Counted from the stretch's first letter, positions 1-5,629 are shown. The stretch is 6,788 bases of DNA from Bacteroidales bacterium UBA2716 (GCA_002354005.1 DEKS01000059.1:1-6788); one strand, 5' to 3'. Notes: generated by a model not told the origin, from the letters alone. A program made the numbers and translations.

Positions 1-70
1 GATGCCGGGGGGTAGGTTGCGAAGATAAATGACAGATTCAAAAACAGAAAGCGGCTTACGGCTTTACCAT
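1..70 (+). ncRNA. rnpB: RNase P RNA, 3' end (partial)
   Basis: This is the 3' end of the RNA subunit of ribonuclease P, the ribozyme that removes 5' leaders from pre-tRNAs. Three blocks seen in order match the conserved 3' part of bacterial RNase P RNA: AGATAAATGAC (23-33), ACAGAA (44-49) and GCGGCTTAC (51-59). The E. coli counterpart reads AGAUGAAUGAC, then ACAGAACCC, then GGCUUAU. The bases after GGCTTAC should be the 3' strand of the closing P1 helix; its 5' partner lies outside the window, so the exact 3' end (about 66-72) is an estimate. No open frame from the left edge continues beyond position 32, and an intrinsic terminator follows within 10 bases, which fits a short stable RNA ending here. 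The identification is from remembered family consensus, not a covariance search. Confidence 0.85.
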
Positions 71-77
71 TTTTTTA

Positions 78-105
78 GGTCACCCGGTCTCCGGGTGGCC
101 TTTTT
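78..105 (+). terminator. Intrinsic terminator of rnpB
   Basis: Arms GGTCACCCGG (78-87) and CCGGGTGGCC (91-100) form a 10-bp stem with one G-U pair and a 3-base loop, followed by five T (101-105). The T tract on the right makes it a rightward terminator, placed just after the rnpB 3' end. Confidence 0.8.
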
Positions 106-142
106 GGTTCCGTCTCGGGGTGGGGGCTTTGGGGTTGCTCCT

Positions 143-166
143 CCCGGGTGGCCGGCCCTACCCGGG
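143..166. repeat. GC-rich inverted repeat sharing a terminator arm
   Basis: CCCGGGT (143-149) and ACCCGGG (160-166) are perfect 7-bp inverted arms around a 10-base loop that contains the palindrome GGCCGGCC. The 10 bases CCGGGTGGCC at 144-153 exactly repeat the right arm of the rnpB terminator (91-100). This could be a duplicated, degenerate terminator arm. There is no T tract after it, so it is not called a terminator. Confidence 0.5.
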
Positions 167-182
167 CATCTCCTGCAGCTAT

Positions 183-314
183 GGCGCAGATTCGTGCTGT
201 CAGTGGCGCAGGTCAGTAGGGTGAATGGTGCAGGTCCGTGCTGTCAGCGGTGCAGGTCGGTGGGGGAATGGTGCAGGTCAGTGCGGTCAGCGGTGCAGGT
301 CCGTATCGGCCAGT
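183..314 (+). repeat. Tandem array of six ~22-bp units
   Basis: The core GGYGCAGRTY recurs at 183, 205, 227, 249, 270 and 292, a spacing of 22, 22, 22, 21 and 22 bases. The tails alternate. Units 1, 3 and 5 continue with GTGCKGTCAGY, while units 2 and 4 run through G-rich bases to GAAT. The array is thus built on a ~44-bp higher-order unit. Unit 6 decays after its core. There are no unique spacers, so this is not a CRISPR. Relatives of the unit recur, mostly inverted, at 1764-1897 on the other side of the Rpn gene. Confidence 0.8.
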
Positions 315-350
315 GGTCGCTAACTCCCTATTACTCAGCTACTTCCTGAA

Positions 351-379
351 AATCCTCGTTCCATTTTGCGCCGAGGATT
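351..379. repeat. 8-bp inverted repeat upstream of the Rpn gene
   Basis: AATCCTCG (351-358) and CGAGGATT (372-379) are perfect inverted arms around a 13-base loop. No T tract follows. It could be a binding dyad, an RNA hairpin or chance; nothing in the sequence decides. Confidence 0.4.
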
Positions 380-470
380 ATTAGCATCTTACTGATTATC
401 AACCGTTTAGCTGCCACTAGAACCGGAGTGACTAAAAAATATTTGCATATTATTGCAGTCATAAATTATT

Positions 471-1373
471 ATGGTTATGACTAAATATGTGAATATCCTG
501 AACGATGACGCCTTCAAGGTGGTTATCTTCACCCCGGGCAATGAGGAACTCCTGGCCCGGATGATTGAAATCATGATTCCGGGCATGCGTATCAAAAAGC
601 TGAAATTTGAACCCACCGAGCAGCATGGTTTGGCGGTTTCGGACAAAATTAGTAATTTTGATGCGGTATGTACTTCGGAGAGTGGGGACATGTTCATTGT
701 GGAAATGCAGTGCCTTCCGCAGGAGAGTTACGCAGACCGCATGGTGTGCTATGCCTCATTCCCCATCCGGATGCAGTTGGAGAAGAAACTCGGTGACATA
801 CGCGAGGGGAAAGCAAAGCCGATGGACTACGGCCTCATGCCCATTTATGTACTGAGTTTCATTAACTTCCGCATCGGCCATAAGGACGATGCCATCCTGC
901 AGGAGGGCCTGGTGAGCAGTTATCAGATTTGTTCGCCCAGGACGGGCGAAGTGATGACGAAAGCGCTGTACTTTGGCTTTGTGGAACTGGGCCGATTGGA
1001 AGTGCCCTTTGGTAAGCCGGAGCAGTGCAAGACGGTGACAGAGCAGCTGGCCTACTCCATGAAGTACATGAACCGAATGAGCGAGTGCCCGAAGGAATTT
1101 GAGGACCGGCTGTTTCCGCTTCTTTTCCAGGCCAGCGCCTATGCAAACATGACCGTTAAACAACAACAGGAGGTAACAAGCATTATGAGAACCGAATTGG
1201 ACCGCATCGCGGAAAACGAGTACGCCCGCAAGGAGGGGGTGAAGCAAGGTCGTGAGGAAGGTCGTGAGGAGGAAAAGAGGGCGATGGCGCATAGGTTACT
1301 GGATTTGGGCGTGGATTCCCGGATTATCCAGGAGGCCACAGGGCTAACCAGAGAGCAGATTGATGCGTTATAA
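471..1373 (+). CDS. Rpn family recombination-promoting nuclease / putative transposase (PD-(D/E)XK)
   Basis: A 300-aa protein of the Rpn/PDDEXK_2 type, related to E. coli RpnA, which promotes RecA-independent recombination and has DNA endonuclease activity. The nuclease core is visible: NDDAFK near residue 11, FDAVC with acidic D64, then FIVEMQ with E78 and Q80 giving the D...ExQ form of the PD-(D/E)XK signature. YADRM and a YVLSF segment follow, as usual in the family. The C-terminal tail (about 254-300) has a charged KEGVKQGREEGREEEKR stretch and then a small helical motif (LLDLGVDSRIIQEATGLTREQI) typical of these proteins. The length is normal and the core residues are intact, so it may be active. 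ATG at 477 (Met3) is an alternative start. It is a lone gene with its own terminator, lying between oppositely oriented repeat clusters. Whether it mobilises DNA in this host is unknown. Confidence 0.85.
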   Translation: MVMTKYVNILNDDAFKVVIFTPGNEELLARMIEIMIPGMRIKKLKFEPTEQHGLAVSDKISNFDAVCTSESGDMFIVEMQCLPQESYADRMVCYASFPIRMQLEKKLGDIREGKAKPMDYGLMPIYVLSFINFRIGHKDDAILQEGLVSSYQICSPRTGEVMTKALYFGFVELGRLEVPFGKPEQCKTVTEQLAYSMKYMNRMSECPKEFEDRLFPLLFQASAYANMTVKQQQEVTSIMRTELDRIAENEYARKEGVKQGREEGREEEKRAMAHRLLDLGVDSRIIQEATGLTREQIDAL

Positions 1374-1404
1374 GAATTTGTCTTAGTTGGCAGGCTATGA
1401 GATA

Positions 1405-1441
1405 GACTTGCTGGGGTAGCGGCCTCGGCGAGTCTTTTTTT
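1405..1441 (+). terminator. Intrinsic terminator of the Rpn gene
   Basis: GACTTGCTG (1405-1413) pairs with CGGCGAGTC (1426-1434) as a 9-bp stem with two G-U pairs and a 12-base loop, followed by seven T (1435-1441). It starts about 30 bases after the Rpn stop codon. Confidence 0.75.
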
Positions 1442-1605
1442 CGGCAAGGAGTATAGGTAATCCCCAAAACTATTGCTATCATTGTGGAGGTCCAGTAGGA
1501 CAGACATATTTGATGAAGTGTATAGCTTTTATCCTTGGGAAGAAATCTCGCAAGTTTCACTAAAGCACAAGGGTAAGCAATGCATTCTTCACTCGGAAAT
1601 GGTGT

Positions 1606-1624
1606 GCCGTGCGTTCTGCACGGC
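1606..1624. repeat. Perfect 7-bp hairpin
   Basis: GCCGTGC (1606-1612) and GCACGGC (1618-1624) pair perfectly around the 5-base loop GTTCT. It abuts the larger hairpin that begins at 1625, so the two would stack if transcribed. Confidence 0.6.
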
Positions 1625-1717
1625 CCCAAATGCGAGTGTGGAGTATTGTTTATTTGTGCTTGGGCTTTGCGAGAGCCTCTTCCCGGATAAACACCGCTCC
1701 ACACTTTTGCGTTTGGG
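1625..1717. repeat. 93-nt near-palindromic hairpin element
   Basis: Three paired blocks nest in register. CCCAAA (1625-1630) pairs with TTTGGG (1712-1717), continuing through TGCG/TGCG with two G-U pairs. AGTGTGGAG (1635-1643) pairs with CTCCACACT (1697-1705), a perfect 9 bp. TGTTTAT (1647-1653) pairs with ATAAACA (1687-1693), a perfect 7 bp. The apical part may add GGCT/AGCC (1663-1666/1674-1677). About 26 bp in the main stem is far more than chance would give. It has the form of a miniature inverted-repeat element or a structured RNA. No family was recognised. Confidence 0.7.
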
Positions 1718-1763
1718 ACAACCTTAAATTACTACAAATATGGAGCAGGAAGGTGGGGTGGAT

Positions 1764-1897
1764 GGAGCAGGCCCGATTTGGGGCTACGGACCTGCGCCGA
1801 AAAATGGCGTTGTGGGCGTTCTGGTGGCGCAGGTCCCCCACATGAAATCGGACCTGCGCCGTTGGGTGCACTGACCTGCGCCGCTCACCGCACTGAC
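1764..1897. repeat. Mixed-orientation cluster of the ~22-bp repeat family
   Basis: The repeat core appears as GGAGCAGGCC at 1764-1773 (+), GACCTGCGCC at 1789-1798 (-), GGCGCAGGTC at 1826-1835 (+), and GACCTGCGCC at 1851-1860 and 1873-1882 (-). The last two are 22 bases apart, the same period as the left array. Positions 1873-1897 are the reverse complement of 277-301 at 23 of 25 bases. The first four cores form two 35-bp dyads (1764-1798 and 1826-1860); the second has perfect 11-bp arms. This is the inverted counterpart of the array at 183-314. Confidence 0.75.
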
Positions 1898-1943
1898 TAC
1901 CCCCAAAACCGCCATGGAGAAACAGATGGCTGCGTTGTGAGCG

Positions 1944-1974
1944 ATTCCGCAAAAAAGTTGTAAATTAGCGGAAT
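1944..1974. promoter_or_regulatory. Dyad over the putative nitroreductase promoter
   Basis: ATTCCGC (1944-1950) and GCGGAAT (1968-1974) are perfect 7-bp arms separated by 17 bases. Within the dyad, TAAATTAG (1961-1968) is one base away from the Bacteroidota -7 consensus TAnnTTTG, and the nitroreductase start lies 10 bases after the dyad. A repressor or activator site overlapping the promoter is a reasonable reading. A matching -33 TTTG is not convincing. Confidence 0.4.
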
Positions 1975-1984
1975 AAAACACAGT

Positions 1985-2608
1985 ATGACCATGAAACCGA
2001 ACACTTTCTTAACCGGCGCCGTGTGCGCCCTCCTGTGCTGGGCGTGCGCCCCCAAGGCCCAGAACAACTCCACGCTGGATACCATTTTTGCCCGTAAGAG
2101 CGTACGCACGTACACAGACCAGGCCGTTGCCCCGGAGCAGGTGGAAACCCTCCTGAAGGCGGCTATGGCCGCCCCCAGCGGCATCAATCTGCAGCCCTGG
2201 CGTTTTGTGGTAGTGACAGACGCGGCCACCAAAGCAACGCTCGCCGGTCCCCGCAACAGCATGATTACCCAGGCTCCCGTTGTTATCGTCATTTGCGGCG
2301 AAACCACCTGGACGCACAAGCCCTGGGGAGAGCCGGATGCCCCGGAGGTAACGGAGCCTAACCGCAACTGGACGGCAGACTGCGCCGCCGCAACGGAAAA
2401 CCTTCTTCTGGCGGCAGAAGCCATGGGCCTTGGCGCCGTATGGACTGCCTGCTACCCCTATGAGGAACGGATGGCCACCACCATTGAGGCGCTGGGCATT
2501 CCGGAGAACGTGCTGCCGTATTGCATTGTCCCTGTAGGCTATCCCGGTGGCGAAGAAACGCCCAAGGACAAATGGAAGCCGGAAAACATCCACTACGAGA
2601 AGTGGTAG
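1985..2608 (+). CDS. Exported nitroreductase family protein (probable lipoprotein)
   Basis: A 207-aa nitroreductase-fold flavoprotein; the family binds FMN and uses NAD(P)H to reduce nitro compounds, quinones or flavins. Family marks seen: ARKSVRTYT (36-44, the phosphate-binding RxSVR region of FMN), APSGINLQPWRF (63-74), the helix DCAAATENLLLAAEAMGLGA (132-151), and VGYPGGE (184-190). The body matches the usual short nitroreductase length once about 25 N-terminal residues are removed. That N terminus has a lysine at 4, a hydrophobic run, and CWAC ending at Cys21, a lipobox-like site with an unusual residue at -3. No acidic export signal follows the cysteine, so a periplasmic-facing anchor is more likely than surface display. 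ATG at 1991 (Met3) may be the true start and gives a cleaner signal peptide. The substrate is unknown, and the electron donor outside the cytoplasm is a puzzle. Confidence 0.85.
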   Translation: MTMKPNTFLTGAVCALLCWACAPKAQNNSTLDTIFARKSVRTYTDQAVAPEQVETLLKAAMAAPSGINLQPWRFVVVTDAATKATLAGPRNSMITQAPVVIVICGETTWTHKPWGEPDAPEVTEPNRNWTADCAAATENLLLAAEAMGLGAVWTACYPYEERMATTIEALGIPENVLPYCIVPVGYPGGEETPKDKWKPENIHYEKW

Positions 2609-2612
2609 CCGC

Positions 2613-2643
2613 TTTTCTTTTCCGAAAAAGAAGAGTATATTTG
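2613..2643 (+). promoter_or_regulatory. Bacteroidota-type promoter of pgi
   Basis: TATATTTG (2636-2643) is an exact match to the -7 consensus TAnnTTTG. A T-rich stretch at 2613-2620, about 16-19 bases upstream, could serve as the -33 element, although TTTG itself is absent. Transcription would begin near 2650, leaving a leader of about 25 bases before the pgi ATG at 2674. Confidence 0.55.
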
Positions 2644-2673
2644 TAGGATAGAAACAACAAAACTAAAATCAAT

Positions 2674-4011
2674 ATGGTAAAAGTAGATGTGAAAGGTTGC
2701 GAATCCTTCGTAAAGGAAGAACAATTCAACGCGTATGTGCAAAAGGCCATGGATGCCTTCGATGTGCTGGAAAGTGAACAAGGCGCCGGGAACGACTTCC
2801 TGGGCTGGAAACACCTTCCCTCCCAGATTTCGGACGGCATTCTGAACGACATGGAAGCCATCCGCGAAAGCTGGAACAAGAAGGGTGTGAACCTGGTGAT
2901 TGCCATCGGCATTGGCGGCAGCTACCTGGGTGCCAAGGCTGTCATTGAGGCCCTGAGCCACAGCTTTGCCAAGCAGCTCAAGCACAAAGACGCTCCGGAA
3001 GTGGTCTTTGCCGGCAACAACCTCTCGGAAGAATATCTGGCAGAACTGATGGACCTTGCCAAGGAGCGTAACGTTGCCTGCATCGTCATCTCCAAGAGCG
3101 GCACCACCACGGAACCCGCCATCGCATTCCGTATTGTGAAGCAGTTCATCGAAAGCATTTACGGCAAGAAAGAAGCCGCAGAGCGCATTGTGGCCATTAC
3201 GGATGCGGAGCGCGGCGCCCTCAAGGTGCTCTCCCGTCAGGAAGGCTACAAAACCTTCATCGTCCCGGATAATGTAGGCGGCCGTTTCAGTGTGCTTACT
3301 CCGGTGGGCCTGCTGCCCATTGCCGTGGCCGGTTTCGATGTGAAGGACCTGGTGGACGGTGCCAAAAAGGCAGAACGCGCCCTCTTCATCAAGGATGCCG
3401 CCAACCCGGCCATCGTGTACGCCGCCATGCGCAACCTCCTGTTCAAGGAGTGCGGCAAGAGCACGGAAATCCTTGTGAACTACACCCCCAAACTCACCTA
3501 CGTATCCGAATGGTGGAAACAGCTCTTCGGCGAGTCCGAAGGCAAGGACGGCACCGGCATTTTCCCCGCCAGCGTGAACAACACGGCCGATCTTCACTCC
3601 ATGGGCCAGTTCATCCAGGAAGGCACCCGCGTCATGTTCGAGACCGTCCTGCACGTGGACAATGCCCGCCGCAGCGTTGTTATTGAGTCGGACAGCCAGA
3701 ACCTGGACCAGCTCAACTACCTCTCCGGCAAGCACGTGGAGCACTGCAACCACATGGCAGAGCTGGGTACGCGCCTGGCCCACATCGACGGCGGCGTTCC
3801 CCAGATTGAGGTTTCCATCGAGACCCTGGACGCCAAGCGTCTGGGTGAGCTCCTGTACTTCTTCGAGTTTGCCTGCGGCATCAGCGCCTACACCCTGGGC
3901 GTGAACCCGTTCAACCAGCCCGGCGTGGAGGCCTACAAGAAGAACATGTTCGCCCTGCTGGAAAAGCCCGGCTACGAGGAAGCCACCAAGGCCATCAAGG
4001 AGCGGCTGTAG
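2674..4011 (+). CDS. pgi: Glucose-6-phosphate isomerase
   Basis: Interconverts glucose 6-phosphate and fructose 6-phosphate in the cytoplasm, the second step of glycolysis and a branch to gluconeogenesis and cell-wall sugars. At 445 aa it belongs to the short bacterial form (about 445-450 aa, like the Bacillus enzyme), not the ~550-aa proteobacterial form. Visible motifs: GIGGSYLGAKA (79-89) and SKSGTTTEPA (140-149), the two SIS-domain phosphate-binding loops; VGGRFSVLTPVGLLP (201-215), the first PGI signature; GESEGKDG (286-293) with the catalytic glutamate, probably E287; HSMGQ with H308; and NPFNQPGVEAYKK (411-423), the second signature with the active-site lysine. All key residues are present. 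It has its own promoter (2636-2643) and a strong terminator (4052-4089), so it is probably monocistronic. The assignment is secure. Confidence 0.97.
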   Translation: MVKVDVKGCESFVKEEQFNAYVQKAMDAFDVLESEQGAGNDFLGWKHLPSQISDGILNDMEAIRESWNKKGVNLVIAIGIGGSYLGAKAVIEALSHSFAKQLKHKDAPEVVFAGNNLSEEYLAELMDLAKERNVACIVISKSGTTTEPAIAFRIVKQFIESIYGKKEAAERIVAITDAERGALKVLSRQEGYKTFIVPDNVGGRFSVLTPVGLLPIAVAGFDVKDLVDGAKKAERALFIKDAANPAIVYAAMRNLLFKECGKSTEILVNYTPKLTYVSEWWKQLFGESEGKDGTGIFPASVNNTADLHSMGQFIQEGTRVMFETVLHVDNARRSVVIESDSQNLDQLNYLSGKHVEHCNHMAELGTRLAHIDGGVPQIEVSIETLDAKRLGELLYFFEFACGISAYTLGVNPFNQPGVEAYKKNMFALLEKPGYEEATKAIKERL

Positions 4012-4016
4012 CGCCT

Positions 4017-4048
4017 GTCATACCGAGGCCGCAGGCCGAGTGTATCTC
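4017..4048. repeat. Short REP-like intergenic palindrome
   Basis: Just after the pgi stop, TGTCATACCGAG (4016-4027) and CCGAGTGTATCTCA (4036-4049) surround GGCCGCAGGCC (4028-4037 plus flanks). ATAC (4020-4023) can pair with GTAT (4042-4045), and GGCC with GGCC. The layout resembles the common Bacteroidota intergenic motif of the type TCATTCCGAGCG...CGAGGAATCT. The family link is from memory and only approximate. Confidence 0.4.
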
Positions 4049-4051
4049 ATG

Positions 4052-4089
4052 AAAAAACACCCCAGGATTTTGTCTCGAGGTGTTTTTTT
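4052..4089. terminator. Intrinsic terminator of pgi, possibly bidirectional
   Basis: AAAAAACACC (4052-4061) and GGTGTTTTTT (4079-4088) are perfect 10-bp arms around a 17-base loop, with seven T at 4083-4089. The A tract in the left arm would act as a T tract for leftward transcription. It lies 40 bases after the pgi stop. Confidence 0.8.
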
Positions 4090-4090
4090 G

Positions 4091-4121
4091 TTGCAAAACC
4101 GCAAAAAAATCCGTACTTTTG
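4091..4121 (+). promoter_or_regulatory. Bacteroidota-type promoter of the DUF1846 operon
   Basis: TACTTTTG (4114-4121) matches the -7 consensus TAnnTTTG exactly. TTGC at 4091-4094, 19 bases upstream, fits the -33 position (TTTG at 4087-4090 is an alternative at 23 bases). The expected transcription start is about 4126-4129, some 25-28 bases before the ATG at 4154. Confidence 0.6.
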
Positions 4122-4124
4122 CAT

Positions 4125-4165
4125 CCCGTATTTGACAATAATCTCAAGGCATCATGAAATACGGG
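4125..4165 (+). promoter_or_regulatory. Leader hairpin enclosing the DUF1846 start codon
   Basis: CCCGTATTT (4125-4133) and AAATACGGG (4157-4165) are perfect 9-bp inverted arms. The right arm is codons 2-4 of the gene, and the ATG (4154-4156) sits in the 23-base loop against the stem. If transcription starts near the predicted site, the left arm is the very 5' end of the mRNA. The fold could reduce or gate translation, or protect the 5' end. As DNA it could also be an operator. Confidence 0.45.
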
Positions 4166-5629
4166 TTCGACAACGCAAAGTACTTAAAAATCCAATCAGA
4201 GCACATCAAGGAGCGCATCGCCAAGTTCGGCGACAAACTCTACATGGAGTTTGGCGGCAAACTGTTCGACGACTACCATGCCTCCCGCGTGCTCCCGGGC
4301 TTTGAGCCGGACTCCAAACTTCAGATGCTCATGCAGCTCAAGGATGAGCTGGAGATGATTATCGTCATCAGTGCCGTGGATATCGAAAAGAACAAGATGC
4401 GCGCAGACCTTGGCATCACCTACGATATGGATGTGCTGCGCCTGAGGGACGAATTCATGGCCCGCGGCTTCAGCGTAAACAGCGTGGTTATCACGCACTT
4501 CAACGGGCAGGCGAGTGCGGAAGCCTATCGTAAGCGCCTGGAAAACATGGACATCAGGGTCTATTACCACTACACCATCGACGGCTATCCCAACAATGTC
4601 TCGCTTATAGACTCGGACGAAGGCTTTGGCCGGAACGATTTTGTTGAAACCACGCGTCCGCTGGTGGTGGTGACGGCCCCCGGTCCCGGCAGCGGCAAAA
4701 TGGCCGTGTGCCTGAGCCAGCTTTACCAGGAGAACAAGCGCGGCGTCAAGGCCGGCTATGCCAAGTTCGAGACCTTCCCGGTGTGGAGCCTTTCGCTCAC
4801 GCATCCCGTTAACGTAGCCTACGAAGCCGCCACGGCGGATCTGGACGATGTGAACATGATCGACCCCTTCCACATGGACGCATATGGTGTTACCGCGGTA
4901 AACTACAACCGCGACATCGAGATTTTCCCGGTGATGAACGCCCTGTTCGAGGACATTTACGGGGAAGCGCCGTACAAATCGCCCACGGACATGGGTGTAA
5001 ACATGATTGGCTCCTGCATCTGTGACGACGAAGTGTGCCGCGAGGCCTCCCGCCAGGAGATTATCCGCCGCTACTTTACCGGCCTTTGCAATCTGGCCGA
5101 TGGCAAGTGCACGGAGAACGAGGTGAACAAACTCTCGCTCCTGATGAAACGGGCCAAGCTCACCGTGAACGACCGTAGGTGCGTGGTGGCCGCACGGGAG
5201 CGCCTGGAGAAGGCGCAGAAAGCTACATCGGCCATGGAACTGGAAGACGGCACCATCCTCACCGGGGAAACCAGCCCGCTGCTGGGCCCCAGCGCCGCAC
5301 TGCTGCTGAACGCCATCAAGCACCTGGCCGGTATCGCCCATAACGTGAAACTGATTCCGCAAACCATGATCGAGCCCATCCAGAAGCTCAAGGTGGACTA
5401 CCTCCACGGGCACAACCCGCGCCTCCACACGGACGAGGTCCTGGTGGCCATCTCCATGATGGGCCGGCTGGACGAAAACTGCCGCCTGGCCCTGGAGCAG
5501 CTGCCCAACCTCAAGGGCGCGCAGGTGCATTCCACGGTGATGCTCAGCGAGGTAGACCGCAAAACCTGGAACAAACTGGGGATTGGCCTTACTTGTGACC
5601 CGGTCCGGAAAATCAAGAAGTTAGGATGA
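4154..5629 (+). CDS. DUF1846 (UPF0371) family protein of unknown function
   Basis: A 491-aa, apparently cytoplasmic protein with no signal peptide or membrane segment. It matches the DUF1846/UPF0371 family over its whole length, which is close to the usual ~495-505 aa. Typical segments: the N terminus GFDNAKYLKIQSEHI (4-18); YMEFGGKLFDDYHASRVLPGF (30-50); VVITHFNGQ (111-119); VVVTAPGPGSGKMAVCLSQ (171-189), a glycine-rich loop after a beta strand; HPVNVAYEAATADL (217-230); and IDPFHMDAYG (236-245). GPGSGK (177-182) looks like a nucleotide-binding loop but is not a full Walker A, since methionine replaces the expected Ser/Thr. Structures exist for the family, but I know of no established reaction. 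Its stop overlaps the next gene's start (ATGA at 5626-5629), so it is probably co-translated with the cyclase. Confidence 0.9.
   Translation: MKYGFDNAKYLKIQSEHIKERIAKFGDKLYMEFGGKLFDDYHASRVLPGFEPDSKLQMLMQLKDELEMIIVISAVDIEKNKMRADLGITYDMDVLRLRDEFMARGFSVNSVVITHFNGQASAEAYRKRLENMDIRVYYHYTIDGYPNNVSLIDSDEGFGRNDFVETTRPLVVVTAPGPGSGKMAVCLSQLYQENKRGVKAGYAKFETFPVWSLSLTHPVNVAYEAATADLDDVNMIDPFHMDAYGVTAVNYNRDIEIFPVMNALFEDIYGEAPYKSPTDMGVNMIGSCICDDEVCREASRQEIIRRYFTGLCNLADGKCTENEVNKLSLLMKRAKLTVNDRRCVVAARERLEKAQKATSAMELEDGTILTGETSPLLGPSAALLLNAIKHLAGIAHNVKLIPQTMIEPIQKLKVDYLHGHNPRLHTDEVLVAISMMGRLDENCRLALEQLPNLKGAQVHSTVMLSEVDRKTWNKLGIGLTCDPVRKIKKLG

Larger units (their letters stand above)
106..470. other. Repeat-rich intergenic region, no supported gene
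   Basis: These 365 bases between the rnpB terminator and the Rpn gene hold no convincing coding region. The one open frame across it (from 29) starts inside rnpB and is built mostly from repeat units. Contents, left to right: a GC-rich palindrome (143-166), six ~22-bp tandem units (183-314), a small hairpin (351-379), and an A/T-rich stretch (about 430-470) that probably carries the Rpn gene promoter. No clean -33/-7 pair could be placed there. Confidence 0.7.
1442..1984. other. Gene-free intergenic region with structured elements
   Basis: About 540 bases between the Rpn terminator and the nitroreductase gene. Short open frames exist (for example an 84-codon one from a TTG at 1473), but none has a recognisable protein family, a plausible start context or a clean sequence outside repeats. 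Contents: two adjacent hairpins (1606-1717), a mixed-orientation repeat cluster (1764-1897), and the nitroreductase promoter region with a perfect dyad (1944-1974). In 1442-1600 nothing was recognised. Confidence 0.7.

Noticed and set aside
143..166. Second intrinsic terminator
   Set aside because: The stem is good, but no T tract follows it on either side.
183..314. CRISPR array
   Set aside because: Units are contiguous with 22-base spacing and no unique spacers, and no cas gene is present.
29..349. Open frame of 106 codons on the + strand
   Set aside because: It begins inside the RNase P RNA, crosses its terminator, and is composed largely of the 22-bp repeat array; no protein family is recognisable.
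1473..1727. 84-codon frame starting at TTG
   Set aside because: It has a non-ATG start and no family resemblance, and it runs through both hairpins at 1606-1717, which explains its sequence better.
277..1897. Insertion sequence with the repeats as its terminal inverted repeats
   Set aside because: The repeats are multi-copy and internal to clusters, the match is short, no target-site duplication was found, and Rpn proteins are not shown to use such ends.
2593..3783. Long open frame antisense to pgi
   Set aside because: pgi is unmistakable on the other strand; the antisense frame is a by-product of its GC-rich codon use.
4196..5530. Long open frame antisense to the DUF1846 gene
   Set aside because: The + strand protein matches its family across the full length; the antisense product resembles nothing known to me.
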